In this document: piece after piece, positions 53,255-64,000 of the stretch | How the letters are laid out: the number at the start of each line of letters is the position of its first letter | Numbering within the stretch: position 1 is the stretch's first letter | Source: Thereva unica | Lineage: Eukaryota > Arthropoda > Insecta > Diptera > Therevidae | NCBI GenBank assembly: GCA_949987705.1 | Contig: OX465286.1 | Location: 9,861,959 to 9,925,958 of the forward strand | Length of the DNA: 64,000 nucleotides | Direction of reading: 5' to 3' | The notes under the pieces: model-generated | Told to the model about the DNA's origin: nothing | The model's database searches: none | Seen by the model: only the letters and a program-made list of their open reading frames with translations | Translations under genes and position numbers: made by a program

Positions 53255-53680
53255 TAAAACCCAAATTTCTTAATGGCATGCGAGTTGTTCTCTGAATTCC
53301 AAAATACCCGATCGTTTGATCAAGTAGGTGGTAACCCAGTAATGATAGATGGTCTAATGAACGATACTATATGCAAATGAATTCATAAAATCAAAATGCG
53401 CAACCTTCACACTAGTGTACATCCGTGTAATGACCTGCTAAATAAACACACAAAACATAGCCCAGGCCCTGTATCTAAGAAAACAGTATGTTCAACATAA
53501 GGTGTTGTTTAAGGGTTTGGGTTCGAATTCTTGATATATGTTTCTTATGGCCACTTGCCTTATTATTATGACATGAAAAAGGTTTTGAATACAGAGAAGA
53601 AAGAATATATATGCTGATATTTTAGCTTTTTTTTTTTTTAGATAGAAAGCATTTTTACCCAGAGGGAAAATATTGAAGCT

Positions 53681-53985
53681 ATTCTCGATAAGCAGTAAAG
53701 ATTTGCTTTGCTTCCACATTGTATCCTTTGGAAGGTGTTAGGAAGATTTTAGTTTTCTGTTCAACAGACAAATTTTTCTTCAAGTAAATAAAAAAAAAAG
53801 CGGTTTCGAGACTTATGCAGGAAGCAGTAAAGAATTGTTCGATAAGCAGTAAAGAATTGCTTCCCCACATTGTATCCTTTGGAAGGTGTTAGGAAGATTT
53901 TAGTTTTCTGTTCAACAGACAAATTTTTCTTCAAGTAAATAAAAAAAAAAGCGGTTTCGAGACTTATGCAGGAAACTTCTTTGAC
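53681..53985. repeat. 151-bp tandem duplication
   Basis: The block CACATTGTATCCTTTGGAAG recurs at 53715 and 53866 (period 151), and the following approximately 115 bp are identical, including an A10 run. The duplication is therefore very recent. Frames reading through it (minus strand to 54166) match no family I know. Confidence 0.92.
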
Positions 53986-54831
53986 ACATATATTTTGGGC
54001 GTTCGGTGAACTCCTTAAAAGCTTTCGATAAAGCCCCTACAAAAGAGATTCCATTGAGCTTCCCAAGAAGCTGTCGGAAAGAAAATTCAACGCTTCCTCC
54101 CAATGACATGCAATTATAAAAAAGATATAACATTGGATACGGACAGGAAGGGCTCCTAATCTTCAAAAGAAGGCTTCGCCATGTCTTAAGGGGTCATCCA
54201 TAAATTACGTGAGGTGATTTTTGGGATTTTTCGACCCCCCCTCCCCCCTTGGTGAGATTTCGTGAGATTTGGCTCGACCCCCTCCCTCCCCCCCTAATCT
54301 CACGTGAGATTTTTCAAATTTTAAAAAAAACTAGTATTTACACTAAAAATACGTATTTACGGTCGTAACCACAGCAAAGTGGGCCTTTTCTTAGAATATA
54401 GAACTGCAGGAAAGGCCCTCGAATTTAAAATCCTTGTTCGTAACCGTAGTGAAATCCGATTAAAATTCGGAGTAAAAGGCGTGTAAAAAGTTCATCTGAG
54501 CGGAAACGGGGTGTTGGGAGCAAGATTTTATTTGAGATAACTGATAATTTGGACGCCTTGCCCTCCTCTATTCCACTCACTTTTTCGTTTTTAGTGGACA
54601 CACAAGTAGTTCTAAATTCTAAGGGCCTTTTTGCGGGTCAGTGTTACTTGGCTCGTACTCTGCAGCATTTGACGAGACACACGTTTGACAATCGACAACC
54701 AATTTTTGTGAGGGTTTACCCCTATCTTAAGGCCCCAATTTACACACAGGTCGCCAGCAGGCCGTGGCCTGAAAGTTTTCGCCTTGAGGCCAAGTATCCC
54801 TAAACACTCACTGGCCGCCAACTGTATGGGG

Positions 54832-55174
54832 TAGTGATGAGCAAGACTTTTCTTGCAATTCTTCCTTTTATTGTACATTAAGCAGACCAAAGCAGGAACA
54901 AGACAAGACAGGACAAAATAAGACTACATTGGTCATCACTAAATGCCTAAAGTCTTCCAGTGGTGAGCAAAAAGCCTTCGAAAAAGTCTTGCTAAAAGTC
55001 TTGCAGTCTTGTCTTTGTCCTGCAAGACAACGCGTTTTGCTCATCACTGGAAAACTTTTGCCCCTTAGTGATGAGCAAAAAGCCTTGCTATCCTGATCTT
55101 GCAGTCTTGACTTATCCTTGTCTTGGTATTTCTTGGTCTTGCTAAATATGCAAGACTTGTCTTGCTCATCACTA
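54832..55174. mobile_element. hAT-type MITE, 343 bp
   Basis: The ends TAGTGATGAGCAAGAC and, reverse-complemented, TAGTGATGAGCAAGAC match perfectly, and GTATGGGG flanks both sides (54824-54831, 55175-55182), an exact 8-bp duplication. The interior repeats the GTGATGAGCAAAAAGCC motif, giving a set of small inverted arms. It is nested in a Harbinger-like element, so it is younger. Confidence 0.93.
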
Positions 55175-55456
55175 GTATGGGGCCTGCAGTTCAAGAAAGC
55201 TGACGAAACTCGCATTTATCGTCAGTTCGGGCCTGAAGATCTGAACTTCTATTCACTAAGAATTCACACCGTATGCACTCGGAACGGAAAGCAAGGCGCG
55301 AGCTAGTCGTGAAAACCATCCACCATCGCGTTTGCGCTTTTTTGCTCTTTTGTGTTCACGGCCGGCGTGAGTGAGGCTTGAAGCTTTCGTTGGGGCCATG
55401 AGCATTTTTGCACTTGAATTAATAACCTGCTATGCTAAGCAGTCGTTTTCGCCTGT

Positions 55457-55523
55457 GTGTAGGGAATCAGGACTTTACCTACATGCCACGGTGTAGGGAA
55501 TCAGGACTTTACCTACATGCCAG
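55457..55523. repeat. 34-bp tandem duplication
   Basis: GTGTAGGGAATCAGGACTTT and the following bases to TGCCA are repeated at 55491, inside the Harbinger-like copy 2. The copy at 35901-37205 has a single version, so the duplication is specific to this copy. Confidence 0.9.
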
Positions 55524-55773
55524 ACTCATCCCTCAGTTAGACTGAGTCAAGCTTAGTCGTGCCGGCCGGCCTGTAAGTCAATGGAGGTCTTTAGTGGAGA
55601 AAGACGTTTTACTTAATTTAACCCAATTTTCGCGCAATTTTACACTGTGTTTTAAAAAAAAAATACGTGAGATTTGCCGAGACCCCCCTCTCCCCCAGGT
55701 GAGATTTGGTGAGATTCGGCTCGACCCCCTCCCCCCCCTAAACGCCTCACGTAATTAATGGACGACCCGTTAA

Positions 55774-57022
55774 GGTAGCCTTCTGTACCCCAGTGGGTAT
55801 AGTTTCTCAGCTACACTGTAAAAAAAAAATGTAAATTAACAGTGTATATCGAGTAAAGTTTACAAATCAAAAATAGTACTACGAATTTTGTAACTTCTTA
55901 TGAAGAATTTGACGTTAATTAGGAATATGTATTGTATATTTACAAAACTGCTTGTGAATAAAACTCCCAGTGCCTTTTTGTAAAATTACCGCAGAAATTT
56001 TTTTACAGTGTAATCTCATTGAATAAGATACACTTTCATTATTTATTTAACAGAGACTTTATGTAACTTACTTTTTTTTTAATCCAATCATGCTTCAATT
56101 CATCAATTTATTACAAAAAAAAAAACTGAAAAAACAACAACAATACCAGACTTAAAAAAAATGAAGAAGTCAAATATTTAACAGAAGATCATTACATCCT
56201 TGCTTGGCACTGAATGAAGCGGGCAGGTGCCTCTGTTGATTCTGTGCAAATATTCAAACATTCATGGAAAATCTGGCAGACACTCTTCTTCTTTTACCCA
56301 AAAATATAACGAACAACACAAAAAAAACAACAAAATATCAGAAGACGAGAGTTTGTTTGTAGATGCTACTTGTAAACTAAGGCAACATATTTCTTTTTTT
56401 TTCCTGGTCGTCGATTAGAGGAAATCTTGAAAGCAAACAAATGATTAAAAAAAAACACAAGGGGAGGATTTCGTCAAAAAAAAAATGTAGATTTAAAAAA
56501 AAAACATATTCTTTCAATATTTGAGGAAGATTCGCTGTGAGCGCATGCGCGTATGGCAATATTTCCCTCAAAAATTTCAACCGATTCAATTCCTGTGTGA
56601 CACTGCGCAGGTACCGGTGTATAAATAAAACATTTTGCTTCAAGTATGTATGTACATAGATTTACTTTTACTAAACCCCCGTATAATTGGTGAATTACCT
56701 ATACCATTTAGTGGCATGTCCCTTTTTGGAAGGAATCGTGTGTACTCGCTGGTTTCAGGGCAAAGACCATGTGGGCTTCAGGAACTTGAGAGGTTTTTAT
56801 CATGCGGGTGTGTTTTATAGGTTGGCGGATTCGTCGTATTATTTTTAATGAGTATAAAAGCGGTTTTTCTTATAAGAAAAAAATTCTCTTTAAACAACAA
56901 GTGCCAGATAAACATACTTATTAAAGGGTGGGTGGTCCCTTTCAATTTCCTTTAAAAAAAAAAAAATTTAAAATACGTGTGTAGTACAGATTGTAGATTG
57001 CCATACAACAAAAACTTTTATG
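55774..57022. other. Non-coding stretch
   Basis: AT-rich. TACACTGTAAAAAAAAAT (55812) and TTTTTTTACAGTGTA (55998) form a short inverted pair about 200 bp apart, a possible old MITE. No gene is supported. Confidence 0.45.
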
Positions 57023-57024
57023 TA

Positions 57025-57570
57025 GGGATACGGAATCGGTGGAAAATACTCAAGTAAATGCTCATGAGTAGAATCGAAAGAAAATTACTCAATGAGTACT
57101 TTTTACTCATTTAAAGGCACTCGATTTCTTGAATATTTTTTTGGCATATAACTTGAGCTCTGTCTTGAATGAGTAAAAGAATTCTGTCAAACGTATCGAG
57201 TACTAATACGAGTAGAATTACTCAATTACTTTTTACTCATTTAAAGGCACTCGATTTCTTGAGTATTTTTTTGGCATACAACTTGAGCTCTGTCTTGAAT
57301 GAGTAAAAGTATTCAGTTAAAAGTGTCGAGTACTAATATGAGTAGAATTACTCAATTACTTTTTACTCATTTAAAGGCACTCGATTCCTTGAGTATTTTT
57401 TTTTGCATACAGCTTGAGTTCTGACTTAAATGCAAATTGTACCGGGACTATCCTATCCTATCCTATAATTAATTGTGTGAGTAAAAGTATCCAGTCAAAA
57501 ATATTGAGTACTAATATGAGTAGAATCGAAAATCAAATGAGTAAAATATCGAGTACCGATTCCGTATCCC
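57025..57570. mobile_element. MITE with internal approximately 118-bp tandem repeats, copy 1
   Basis: The ends GGGATACGGAATCGGT (57025-57040) and its exact complement (57555-57570) are flanked by TA on both sides. The interior holds three units of about 118 bp, each with GAGTACTAATA, GAGTAGAAT and TTTAAAGGCACTCGATT; a CTATCCTATCCTATAATT insertion sits in the last. A second, shorter copy is at about 59960-60190. Confidence 0.87.
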
Positions 57571-57639
57571 TACTTGTATATGATATTGTGATGATTTATG
57601 CGCTCCATCTGTTGGAAGTTTGGAACAACAGTTATTTGT

Positions 57640-58159
57640 AACGAATTAGTTAGGATCGCGTAATGTATTAGATTAGAATGGGAACGAACGGACAAAGTTT
57701 CGAATTTCCTCGAAGTACTTTAAAGAATTTTCTAGGAGATTGCAATGGCTACAGGATTCACTTGTTATTCAAAGCTGAAAGTCGTCGCGTTTGTGAAGAT
57801 ACCGTGCTCCTTTCATTTGCCGAGAAATTAGTGGGAGCAACAGTCGATGGTGATCCAGGGAGCTACCGTTTCCACCTAATTGAATAAAAGAGAACGGAAT
57901 AAATCAGAAGTATAGCAATTGAAAAATGTGTGGTAGTGAGCATCGATGACAAGAAAGAGATATTCATAAGAATGCGAACGAACGAGAAACACGATTGGAG
58001 AAAAGGATACAGTTTTAGGAAAAGGAGAACCGGCAGAGCAGATTTCATCATTGGGGTGCGCTAACATAGAAACGGTGGAAAAACCCAAAGCCAAACGCCA
58101 CGAAATTAGTAAACACAGTACCCTAAACTATAGTTGTCTCGAACAATAACAGTATCTCC
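57640..58159. other. Unassigned stretch upstream of the Gypsy remnant
   Basis: A 69-codon plus-strand frame (57678-57887) shows no known domain. Its position suggests the degraded gag/protease part of the Gypsy element, but nothing in the sequence proves that. Confidence 0.35.
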
Positions 58160-59060
58160 AGGCAAGAAAATCAGTGGAGGATTTTGGTGATATCTTCACC
58201 GTGAGAGATGATGACTATGAGAAAGCGAACATCGTTCAAGATAGGATTGACACCAGAGATGCCCAATCAAGCAATCGCCGAGACAACTACCGCCAGCCAA
58301 GCGGGAAGAAGCAGCCACAATATGATTGAGGATATGCGAAGACCAGGCCTTATAGAGGAATCGAATAGCCCTTGGATATGTCTCCTGTGGTTTTAGTCAA
58401 AAATAAAGGTCGTAGCATAAGGTTTTGCGTGGATTATTATCGACGGTTAAATGATATCACTAAAAAGGATACTGGCAAGATGGATTGAGAGACTTCAGTC
58501 CTACGATTTCATTTCAATATAGGCTACAGAAAGGGAAGAAACCATGGAAATGCAGATGAACTCTCCTACTTACCAGATTGCAAACATTTTGGGAGGAAAA
58601 GTGTAAAAGGACGACAGTTGAGCCAACGACAGGATGGGAAGATCAGGAGCTCCGAGACGTTCAACGTGATGACCCAGATATTTCCCCGATTCCGACATGG
58701 AAGGAATACGTGGAAAAGCTTGAATGGAAGGACATTGCAGAGAGAAGCGAAACCCTGAAAAGCTATTGAGCCGAATGGGATTGCACATCGAACGAGGAGT
58801 ATTAAAGCGCAAATGGGAAACCCTTTCGGTACGGTACCTCTCATCGAATGCAGGTCCTAGTCCTGGTGTTAGAATAAGAGTTATTCTAGAGGAATGTCAT
58901 AATGGCGCATCAGGAGGACATCTTGGAGCCAACAAAACTCTGGCAAAAATAAGAAAAAGGTTCTTCTGGCTTCACATGCTCAACGACGTTGCAGACTAGT
59001 GTCGTAAATGCACAATGGCCTGCCTTTCCATCACTGGGGCCATCCGGCGGCAGCGCTGGA
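58160..59060 (+). pseudogene. Ty3/Gypsy pol remnant with internal deletion
   Basis: Plus strand. From about 58160 there is the region before the RT (RIDTRDAQSSN, RQLPPAKREEAAT in shifting frames), then MIEDMRRPGLIEESNSPW (58321-58375) and, in another frame, RFCVDYYRRLNDITKKD, the start of the RT. The sequence then jumps to YRKGRNHGNADELS (about 58519-58560), the end of RNase H. After that comes the integrase zinc-binding region ECHNGASGGHLGANKTLAKI (about 58888-58947), with the RKRFFWLH motif and CRKCTMAC following. The RT catalytic core and most of RNase H are deleted. Stops and frameshifts are many. No LTRs were found. A dead copy. Confidence 0.85.
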
Positions 59061-59219
59061 GACTCTCTTAAATCTCGTATCCCTCCACCTTGAAGCAGAG
59101 AAATCCGCCATAAACGCGGCGCTGCGGCTGAAAGCGAATGGCTACCTGCGTGCTGGACGAGGGCGAGGACACTCTACAATAATCAACATTATATAAAAGA
59201 TTCCGGGAATGCTATCTCT

Positions 59220-59930
59220 AAATCTGAGCAGCCTTCTGTGCACATACAACACAGGCTAACCTGGACTCTTCCTAGGTATCGCCGAGTGGACTAGTATGGT
59301 ACACTGATGGCTCCGAAACAGGGACAGCTGTGGGCGCGCTAGAATCTGTAGTGAGAGCCCGGTTCTAAGGTCCTGTAGGACCAAGTCGAAGTTAGTTTGG
59401 GACTGCCAGTGTGCTCTTGGTGAGCTGGGCATTCTCAAACAAGTTACCTTTGCTTGGGTCCACAGTTCCCGTGGCTTCAAACGAAATGAAAATGCGGATA
59501 CCCTGGCTAAACAGGGCTCCGACATTGTATTCATCGGTCCAGAGCCGTCTATCGGGAGATGCAAAGGGCCATGGCCGATTGGAATTTGATGAAACATACT
59601 AAACGTGGCTGGAGTGGCCAACTCTAAGAGGTACCTTCCTTAGCTTTCTCCCAACACGGCCAAGGAATTGTTAGAGCGCAGAAGGAATGATGTCAGGGCA
59701 CTTGTTGGCTTGGTTACTGGACACTGCGCCCTAAATTACCTTCTATGGAGGATAGGAAGGCTTTGTCTGGAGGAGGATGAATCTGCCCTACATGCATGAG
59801 TCACGTTCTTTGCTCGAGGAGTCTCTGCTCAAACATTCAAGTCTAAGCGACAAACCACTAGGCAGACTGCTGAATTTGTTCAAGCGGGCTGGCCAATAAA
59901 TATGAGGTATAGGATTTAATACAAAAGGTC
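59220..59930 (+). pseudogene. RNase H-type LINE 3' end, plus strand
   Basis: Starts with GLVWYTDGSETGTAVG, the first RNase H motif, and continues through frame shifts with WDCQCALGELGILKQVTFAW, then SRGFKRNENADTLAKQGSD (last RNase H motif). The C-terminal region follows: LLERRRNDVRALVGLVTGHC, ALNYLLWRIGRLCLEEDE. The histidine-cysteine knuckle is damaged by a stop. It is related to the remnants at 44460-45310 and 40380-40996. It lies upstream of the endonuclease-RT remnant at 61110 in the same orientation, so the two are separate insertions. Confidence 0.8.
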
Positions 59931-59959
59931 AAATGAATGACCGCAGTACCGTCACAAAA

Positions 59960-60190
59960 AAATTCTACCGAATCGGTGGAAAATACTCGAGTAAATACTC
60001 ATGAGTAGAATCGAAAGAAAATCACTCAATGAGTACTTTTTACTCAAAGGCACTCGATTCCTTGAGTATTTTTATTGCATACAGCTTGAGCTGTAAAAAT
60101 GAGTAAAAATATTCAGTCAAAAATATCGAGTACTAATATGAGTAGAATCGAAAGAACATTACTCATATGAGTAATCTGTATGTCTACTTG
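59960..60190. mobile_element. Tandem-repeat MITE, copy 2 (single unit)
   Basis: ACCGAATCGGTGGAAAATAC, TCATGAGTAGAATCGAAAG and CAAAGGCACTCGATTCCTTG match copy 1 at 57025 but with one internal unit. The ends are degraded. The flank after it (CTACTTGCATATGATATATA) resembles the flank after copy 1 (CTACTTGTATATGATATTG). Confidence 0.75.
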
Positions 60191-60199
60191 CATATGATA

Positions 60200-61105
60200 T
60201 ATAGTAATGATTTAAGTTCTCTGTTTATTAATCAAGAGCCCTTCTTTTCTCAGTTTACATTGCACTATATGCACATACATTTCAAACTGTGTGCGATCAT
60301 GCAAAAACTAAAAAAAAAATCGCATACAAACAAATTTCACGGACTTTTAACCTCTTAATTGTTGATAATTTAAAATAATAAATATATGAAAAACGGAAGG
60401 ATGGATAACACTTAAATATTGTTACATCCTGCTTTCAATAAGTTCGAGTTGGTTAAGCATCATCGATGAGAGATTTTTATCATCATTTATGTTGGGTTGA
60501 ATTAAGAAAGAGAGAGAAACAGAGAGGAAGAAGTGCGATCGCCAAAATATTAAGCCGTAATGCTTCTTTCCATTAGAGTTAAGTAGGATAATAACAACGT
60601 TTTTAATTTAGATCATAAGAATATTGCAATCAGGCATTTCCCTGCCCTGGAGAGAGTGTGTTATTGGTTGGACACGCGCAAATTTTGCCATATACATATA
60701 TTTCATGGACATTTCGCTTCGTTCTGGATCATTTATTTTTTTATTTGGGGGAAAAATATCCTTTCTCCTCCGTTCGTGTTTTTTTTAATATTAGTATTAC
60801 TCATTTATTTTGTGTGTGTATGTGTGTTTTTTTATATTTTAACATAAGGATTTTTTTTATTAAAAAAAATTGTTTAAGATTGAAAAAATCACCTCAATTT
60901 AAGGGGAAACAGGATATGCCGATAGACGCATGGCCAAGGGAGTGATTGGTCTTTAATATCCGAACTCTGGATACCTGGCTCGCTGTGGGCGACTTACTTT
61001 CCCGAGTACTCGTGGGTCCATTTCTGGAAATCAATAAAAATAATAATGAGCATCAAATTCGTTAATTGAGACGAGTGTCAAGTGTCCATAGGTACACAAG
61101 AGATA
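60200..61105. other. Non-coding stretch
   Basis: AT-rich with a (GT)n patch near 60810-60828. No coding region with a family motif. Confidence 0.5.
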
Positions 61106-61109
61106 GCAA

Positions 61110-64000
61110 TTGCATCAACTAGCGGAGCCATTGGGCGCACGTAAGTTTGAAATAAACTGCTTCGACCAGTGGAGCCATTGGGCACACTGGTTCTGCAGAC
61201 GCGTCGTCAGCCGCTGAAGATGAGTATTTAGACGCAGATTCTGCCCGAGGCTTGAAAAAAATGTAGCTTGACAAACCGTGGCTTGTGTTGGCTGATGTTA
61301 GTCTGTTCAAACTCTGACTCAGTAACATGGGTGAGGAGTAACGTCTCCTTCACTAAGAGCAAGAGTGCTCTTGATATCACTCTGATAGGAGAGGATAATT
61401 TCCCTCACACTCACGTCATGCGAGGTCACTTCCCCAGAGTGCTACTTTAACCCAATGAGAAAGTGCTGGCGACTACCGCCGCACAAAACTCGGTTCCCGC
61501 TGACAAATGGAAAGTGGTTCAGATGCGGGTTAGTGAAAAAGCCCCACACTTAGTCATGGTAGTGAACACCGCTTCCATGGCTAAGCTGATTAGTCTGAAG
61601 GGGAAAATCGCCTAACGATTCTCCCACACCAGGCTAATTTTTAATTATAAAGAGCCTTCAATGAAGCAGCCACAAGGGCAAGGATCGTCGTGTGACATCC
61701 AGACCGTAGGGTCTGAAAAGGCACCTCCAACTGCTTCTGGTGTTACCGAGGATTTAACGACGGTGCTGCGCTCGCCCCGACTTCGGGACCATCTGGTCCT
61801 GTTCCAGATCCAGCCTCCACATCTGTAGTAAGTGACAGAAAGAACAATTCTGTCGACCCTGGAGATTGAGCACGGGGCAAATCAGCGCCCCCCCCCCCCC
61901 CGCCCCCAAGGGCGAAGGTCGTGGGACAAAGGGTCCTAGACAAGCCAAGAAGACCGGGCTCGTCAAACGCTCCTTGTGGAAAAAAAGAGCACCATGAGGG
62001 CTCTTCAAGTTAACTTTTACCACGCGAAAGGGCATCCCCCATCCTGTGGAGGACTTTCGCGGAGAGGCATCTTACCCATGTTCTTATTCTGCTACTGCCC
62101 TTTTAAATGACACTCATCTCTGCATTACCAACTTTATTTCTAGAGATCCAGTTGCGATCTCGGTTGTGGTTCCCACCGCGGAATACCAAGAAATCGTCCT
62201 TGCGTCCGCCTACTTTCCGGGGGATGTAGCAATAATGCCAACCCAGAAGATTCCAGAACTGATTGGGTTCTGTTATAAGACAAAACGGCAATTCGTCATC
62301 GGCTGTGAAGCAAATGCTCACCACTCCATTTGGGGGAGTACCGATGTAAAGGAGTGAGTGTCTCCTAGAATTTCTTTTTATAAATAACATAGATATTGCA
62401 AATAAGGGATGCAAATCCACTTTTTAACTGCTGTAAAAAGGAGGTGCTAGACCTCTCTTTTACTAGCAGGCTTCTCTTCGACCGGATTGAAAACTGACCT
62501 AAATATAGGTTCACCCTAACCGCCTACAACATGGAGTTAGACGTTCCAAAAGGATTATCTGGAGGAAGCATTGTGAGAGCCTTCAGACTCTACTAGAGGT
62601 GACTAGACTCCAAAAGCTACTTTCCAAATACTTCTTCAAAGGAGTTTGCTTTTTCTAAAGGGATAATGGCTCCTACACCTCTAGCCATGAAGACACCTAC
62701 CTAGGTACCTGCTCAGCGAGCACTTTCCAGAGTCAATCCTCCTGACCTCTTATCCACTGGATGCTGGGTGTAGTCATTGGACCATCCCAGACCGTTTTTG
62801 CTGGAGTCTTTCTGGGAATATCTTCGACTGTGAGAAAGTCAAATGGGCAGTGGCCTCTTTTCAACCCTATAAGTCCCCGGGAGGAGATAGAATGCTTCCG
62901 GCACTCCTTCAAAAGTGCCTTGATTTGATTCTCGACAACCTGGTCTGGCTCTTCAGGGCCAGCTTCAACAGGTGATACATTCCAACCATCTGTAGGAAAG
63001 TCGTGGTGGTTTTTAAACCGAAGCAGTAGAACAGACCCCTGGAGCTGCCTAAAACGTACAAACCTATCAGCTTAACCTCTTTTCTTTTAAAAACGATGGA
63101 AAGGCTGCTAGACCTTCATATTAGGTGCAAACTGGAGCTCTCACTCCCTCTACATAGCTCCCAGTTCGTTTATTCGAAGGGTAAATCAACAGAGGTTGTT
63201 TTACGCCACCTGGTGAGCAAAATCGAAAAAGCCTTCCTCGCTAAAGAAACTGCTTTACTTGTGTTCCTTGACTTCGAAGCTGCTTTCGATAACACTGGTT
63301 TTGATTCTACTTCTAGAACACTGGTTCTCAGAAACTTGGTACTCACACGATTGAATGGATAAATGGATAACTGTCATGCGTGACATTTTTTTTACCCTAG
63401 ATGTCTCTACCTTTAGTTTAAGGTATTAAGGGTTGCGCTCAAGGTGGAGTCTTATCCCCGTTACTCTAGTCACAAGTTGTGGATGAACTTTTGACCAAAC
63501 TGAATCAGGTTTCGATATCATCGGTTATGCAGATGATTTTGGCATCATTGACACTGGCAAGTTTGACTTGACCATTATAGAGGTCTTGAGAACAGCCCTC
63601 CGAGAAGTTCAAAGATGGTGTACCATGGTCTGTCAATCAACCCAAATAAGGCTGTCCTGGTACCTTTCTCCAAACGCTACAAAGTGGACCTAGGTCCAAT
63701 CTGCCTCTAGGGGTACCACAGTTGAGTACTCAGACTCAGTCAAATATTTGGAAGTAAAGTTAGACAAGAGACTGAACTGAACGCTCAACTGGACTACATC
63801 ATCAATAAAGCCACAAGGGCTATATGGGACTGTCGAAGGTTTCAGGTAAGGCATGGGGTCTTACACCACAAAATATGTACTGGATGCACAATGCGATCGC
63901 TAAACCTGTGGTCACTTATGCCGCTATAGTTTGGTAACCTAAGACTAAACAGGTTATGCAGATCCTCAAGTTCAGCAAACTGCAAAGGCTTGCTTGCCTT
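61110..64000 (+). pseudogene. RNase H-type LINE (I/LOA/R1-like), degraded, cut by the window end
   Basis: A gag-like ORF1 remnant (about 61150-61800) has an acidic start (SSAAEDEYLDADSARG), the segment SALDITLIGEDNFPHTHVMR and a DUF4780-like block (DKWKVVQMRVSEKAPHLVMV). The endonuclease (62090-62410) has LNDTHLCITNFISRDPVAIS, VLASAYFPGDVAIMPTQKIP, FVIGCEANAHHSIWGSTDV and, after a stop, LLEFLFINNIDIANKGCKST. The RT (about 62830-63800) has FQPYKSPGGDRMLPALLQKC, TYKPISLTSFLLKTMERLLD, SSQFVYSKGKSTEVVLRHLV, LVFLDFEAAFDNTGFDST and IGYADDFGIIDTG with the catalytic YADD. Stops and frame changes are frequent. The RNase H domain would lie past 64000. The order ORF1, endonuclease, RT is that of a once complete element. 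Confidence 0.88.

Larger units (their letters stand above)
54190..55769. mobile_element. Harbinger-like non-autonomous element, copy 2
   Basis: The left end GGGGTCATCCATAAATTACG and the reverse-complemented right end (C)GGGTCGTCCATTAATTACG match the element at 35901-37205, which it follows in opposite orientation through most of its length (GTGTTACTTGGCTCGTAC, CAAGCTTAGTCGTG and others). TTAA lies on both sides (54186-54189, 55770-55773). It contains a nested hAT MITE (54832-55174) and a 34-bp tandem duplication. Confidence 0.85.

Noticed and set aside
53912..54166. 84-codon minus-strand frame as a conserved gene
   Set aside because: No recognised family; it overlaps the recent 151-bp tandem duplication and an A10 run.
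1..64000. CRISPR arrays, operons or bacterial-type features
   Set aside because: The tandem arrays have no unique spacers, and all recognised genes are eukaryotic transposon genes.

Overview
This 64 kb window is eukaryotic, almost certainly from an insect. ACATACATATGTATGT-type microsatellites, CAA/CAG runs and the mix of transposon families fit a dipteran with a repeat-rich genome, but the species cannot be named. It is AT-rich and very poor in ordinary genes. The only host-gene candidate is a tiny exon at about 17.52-17.59 kb. Almost everything else I could identify is mobile DNA, much of it nested.

Layout: 1-1.8 kb is a homogeneous 24-bp satellite ending in a (TA)n run. A Tigger/pogo transposon (1.87-4.63 kb) with an uninterrupted 561-codon transposase sits in that run. 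4.6-12.6 kb is non-coding, with SINE pieces, a small TIR repeat and a 235-bp tandem duplication bounded by inverted repeats. 12.6-14.0 kb is a non-autonomous hAT element containing a TA-flanked MITE. 14.66-16.35 kb is a Tc1-like IR/DR transposon broken by one homopolymer frameshift. 18.2-23.1 kb is a Jockey-like LINE interrupted by an RTE-like LINE in the opposite orientation (12-bp target duplication). 24.5-28.2 kb carries BEL/Pao and LINE debris, followed by a mariner pseudogene split by a tRNA-derived SINE. 31.2-33.4 kb is another degraded LINE and 33.6 kb a 5S-rRNA-like sequence. 34.2-38.9 kb holds a foldback element, a Jockey LINE split by a Harbinger-like element, and an RTE LINE.

40.4-43.0 kb holds fragments of an RNase H-bearing LINE. 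43.16-47.29 kb is a hAT element with an exact 8-bp target duplication; it contains a 2.2 kb element with perfect 35-bp inverted repeats starting CACAGTG and a 5-bp target duplication (Transib-like), which itself contains a LINE 3' end. 49.6-51.5 kb has a second 5S-like sequence, a SINE copy and a LINE endonuclease region. 53-55.8 kb holds foldback, tandem-duplication and Harbinger-like elements, the last carrying a nested hAT MITE. 57-64 kb holds two copies of a tandem-repeat MITE, a Ty3/Gypsy remnant and two RNase H-type LINE remnants, the second running off the window end.

There is no operon, CRISPR array or convincing functional tRNA or rRNA gene. The main value of the window is the order of insertions that can be read from target duplications and reading frames, plus a few elements with unusual ends (Transib-like heptamer ends, 5S-derived repeats, a LINE chimera). 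Most reading frames in the AT-rich stretches look accidental. All boundaries were read by eye.
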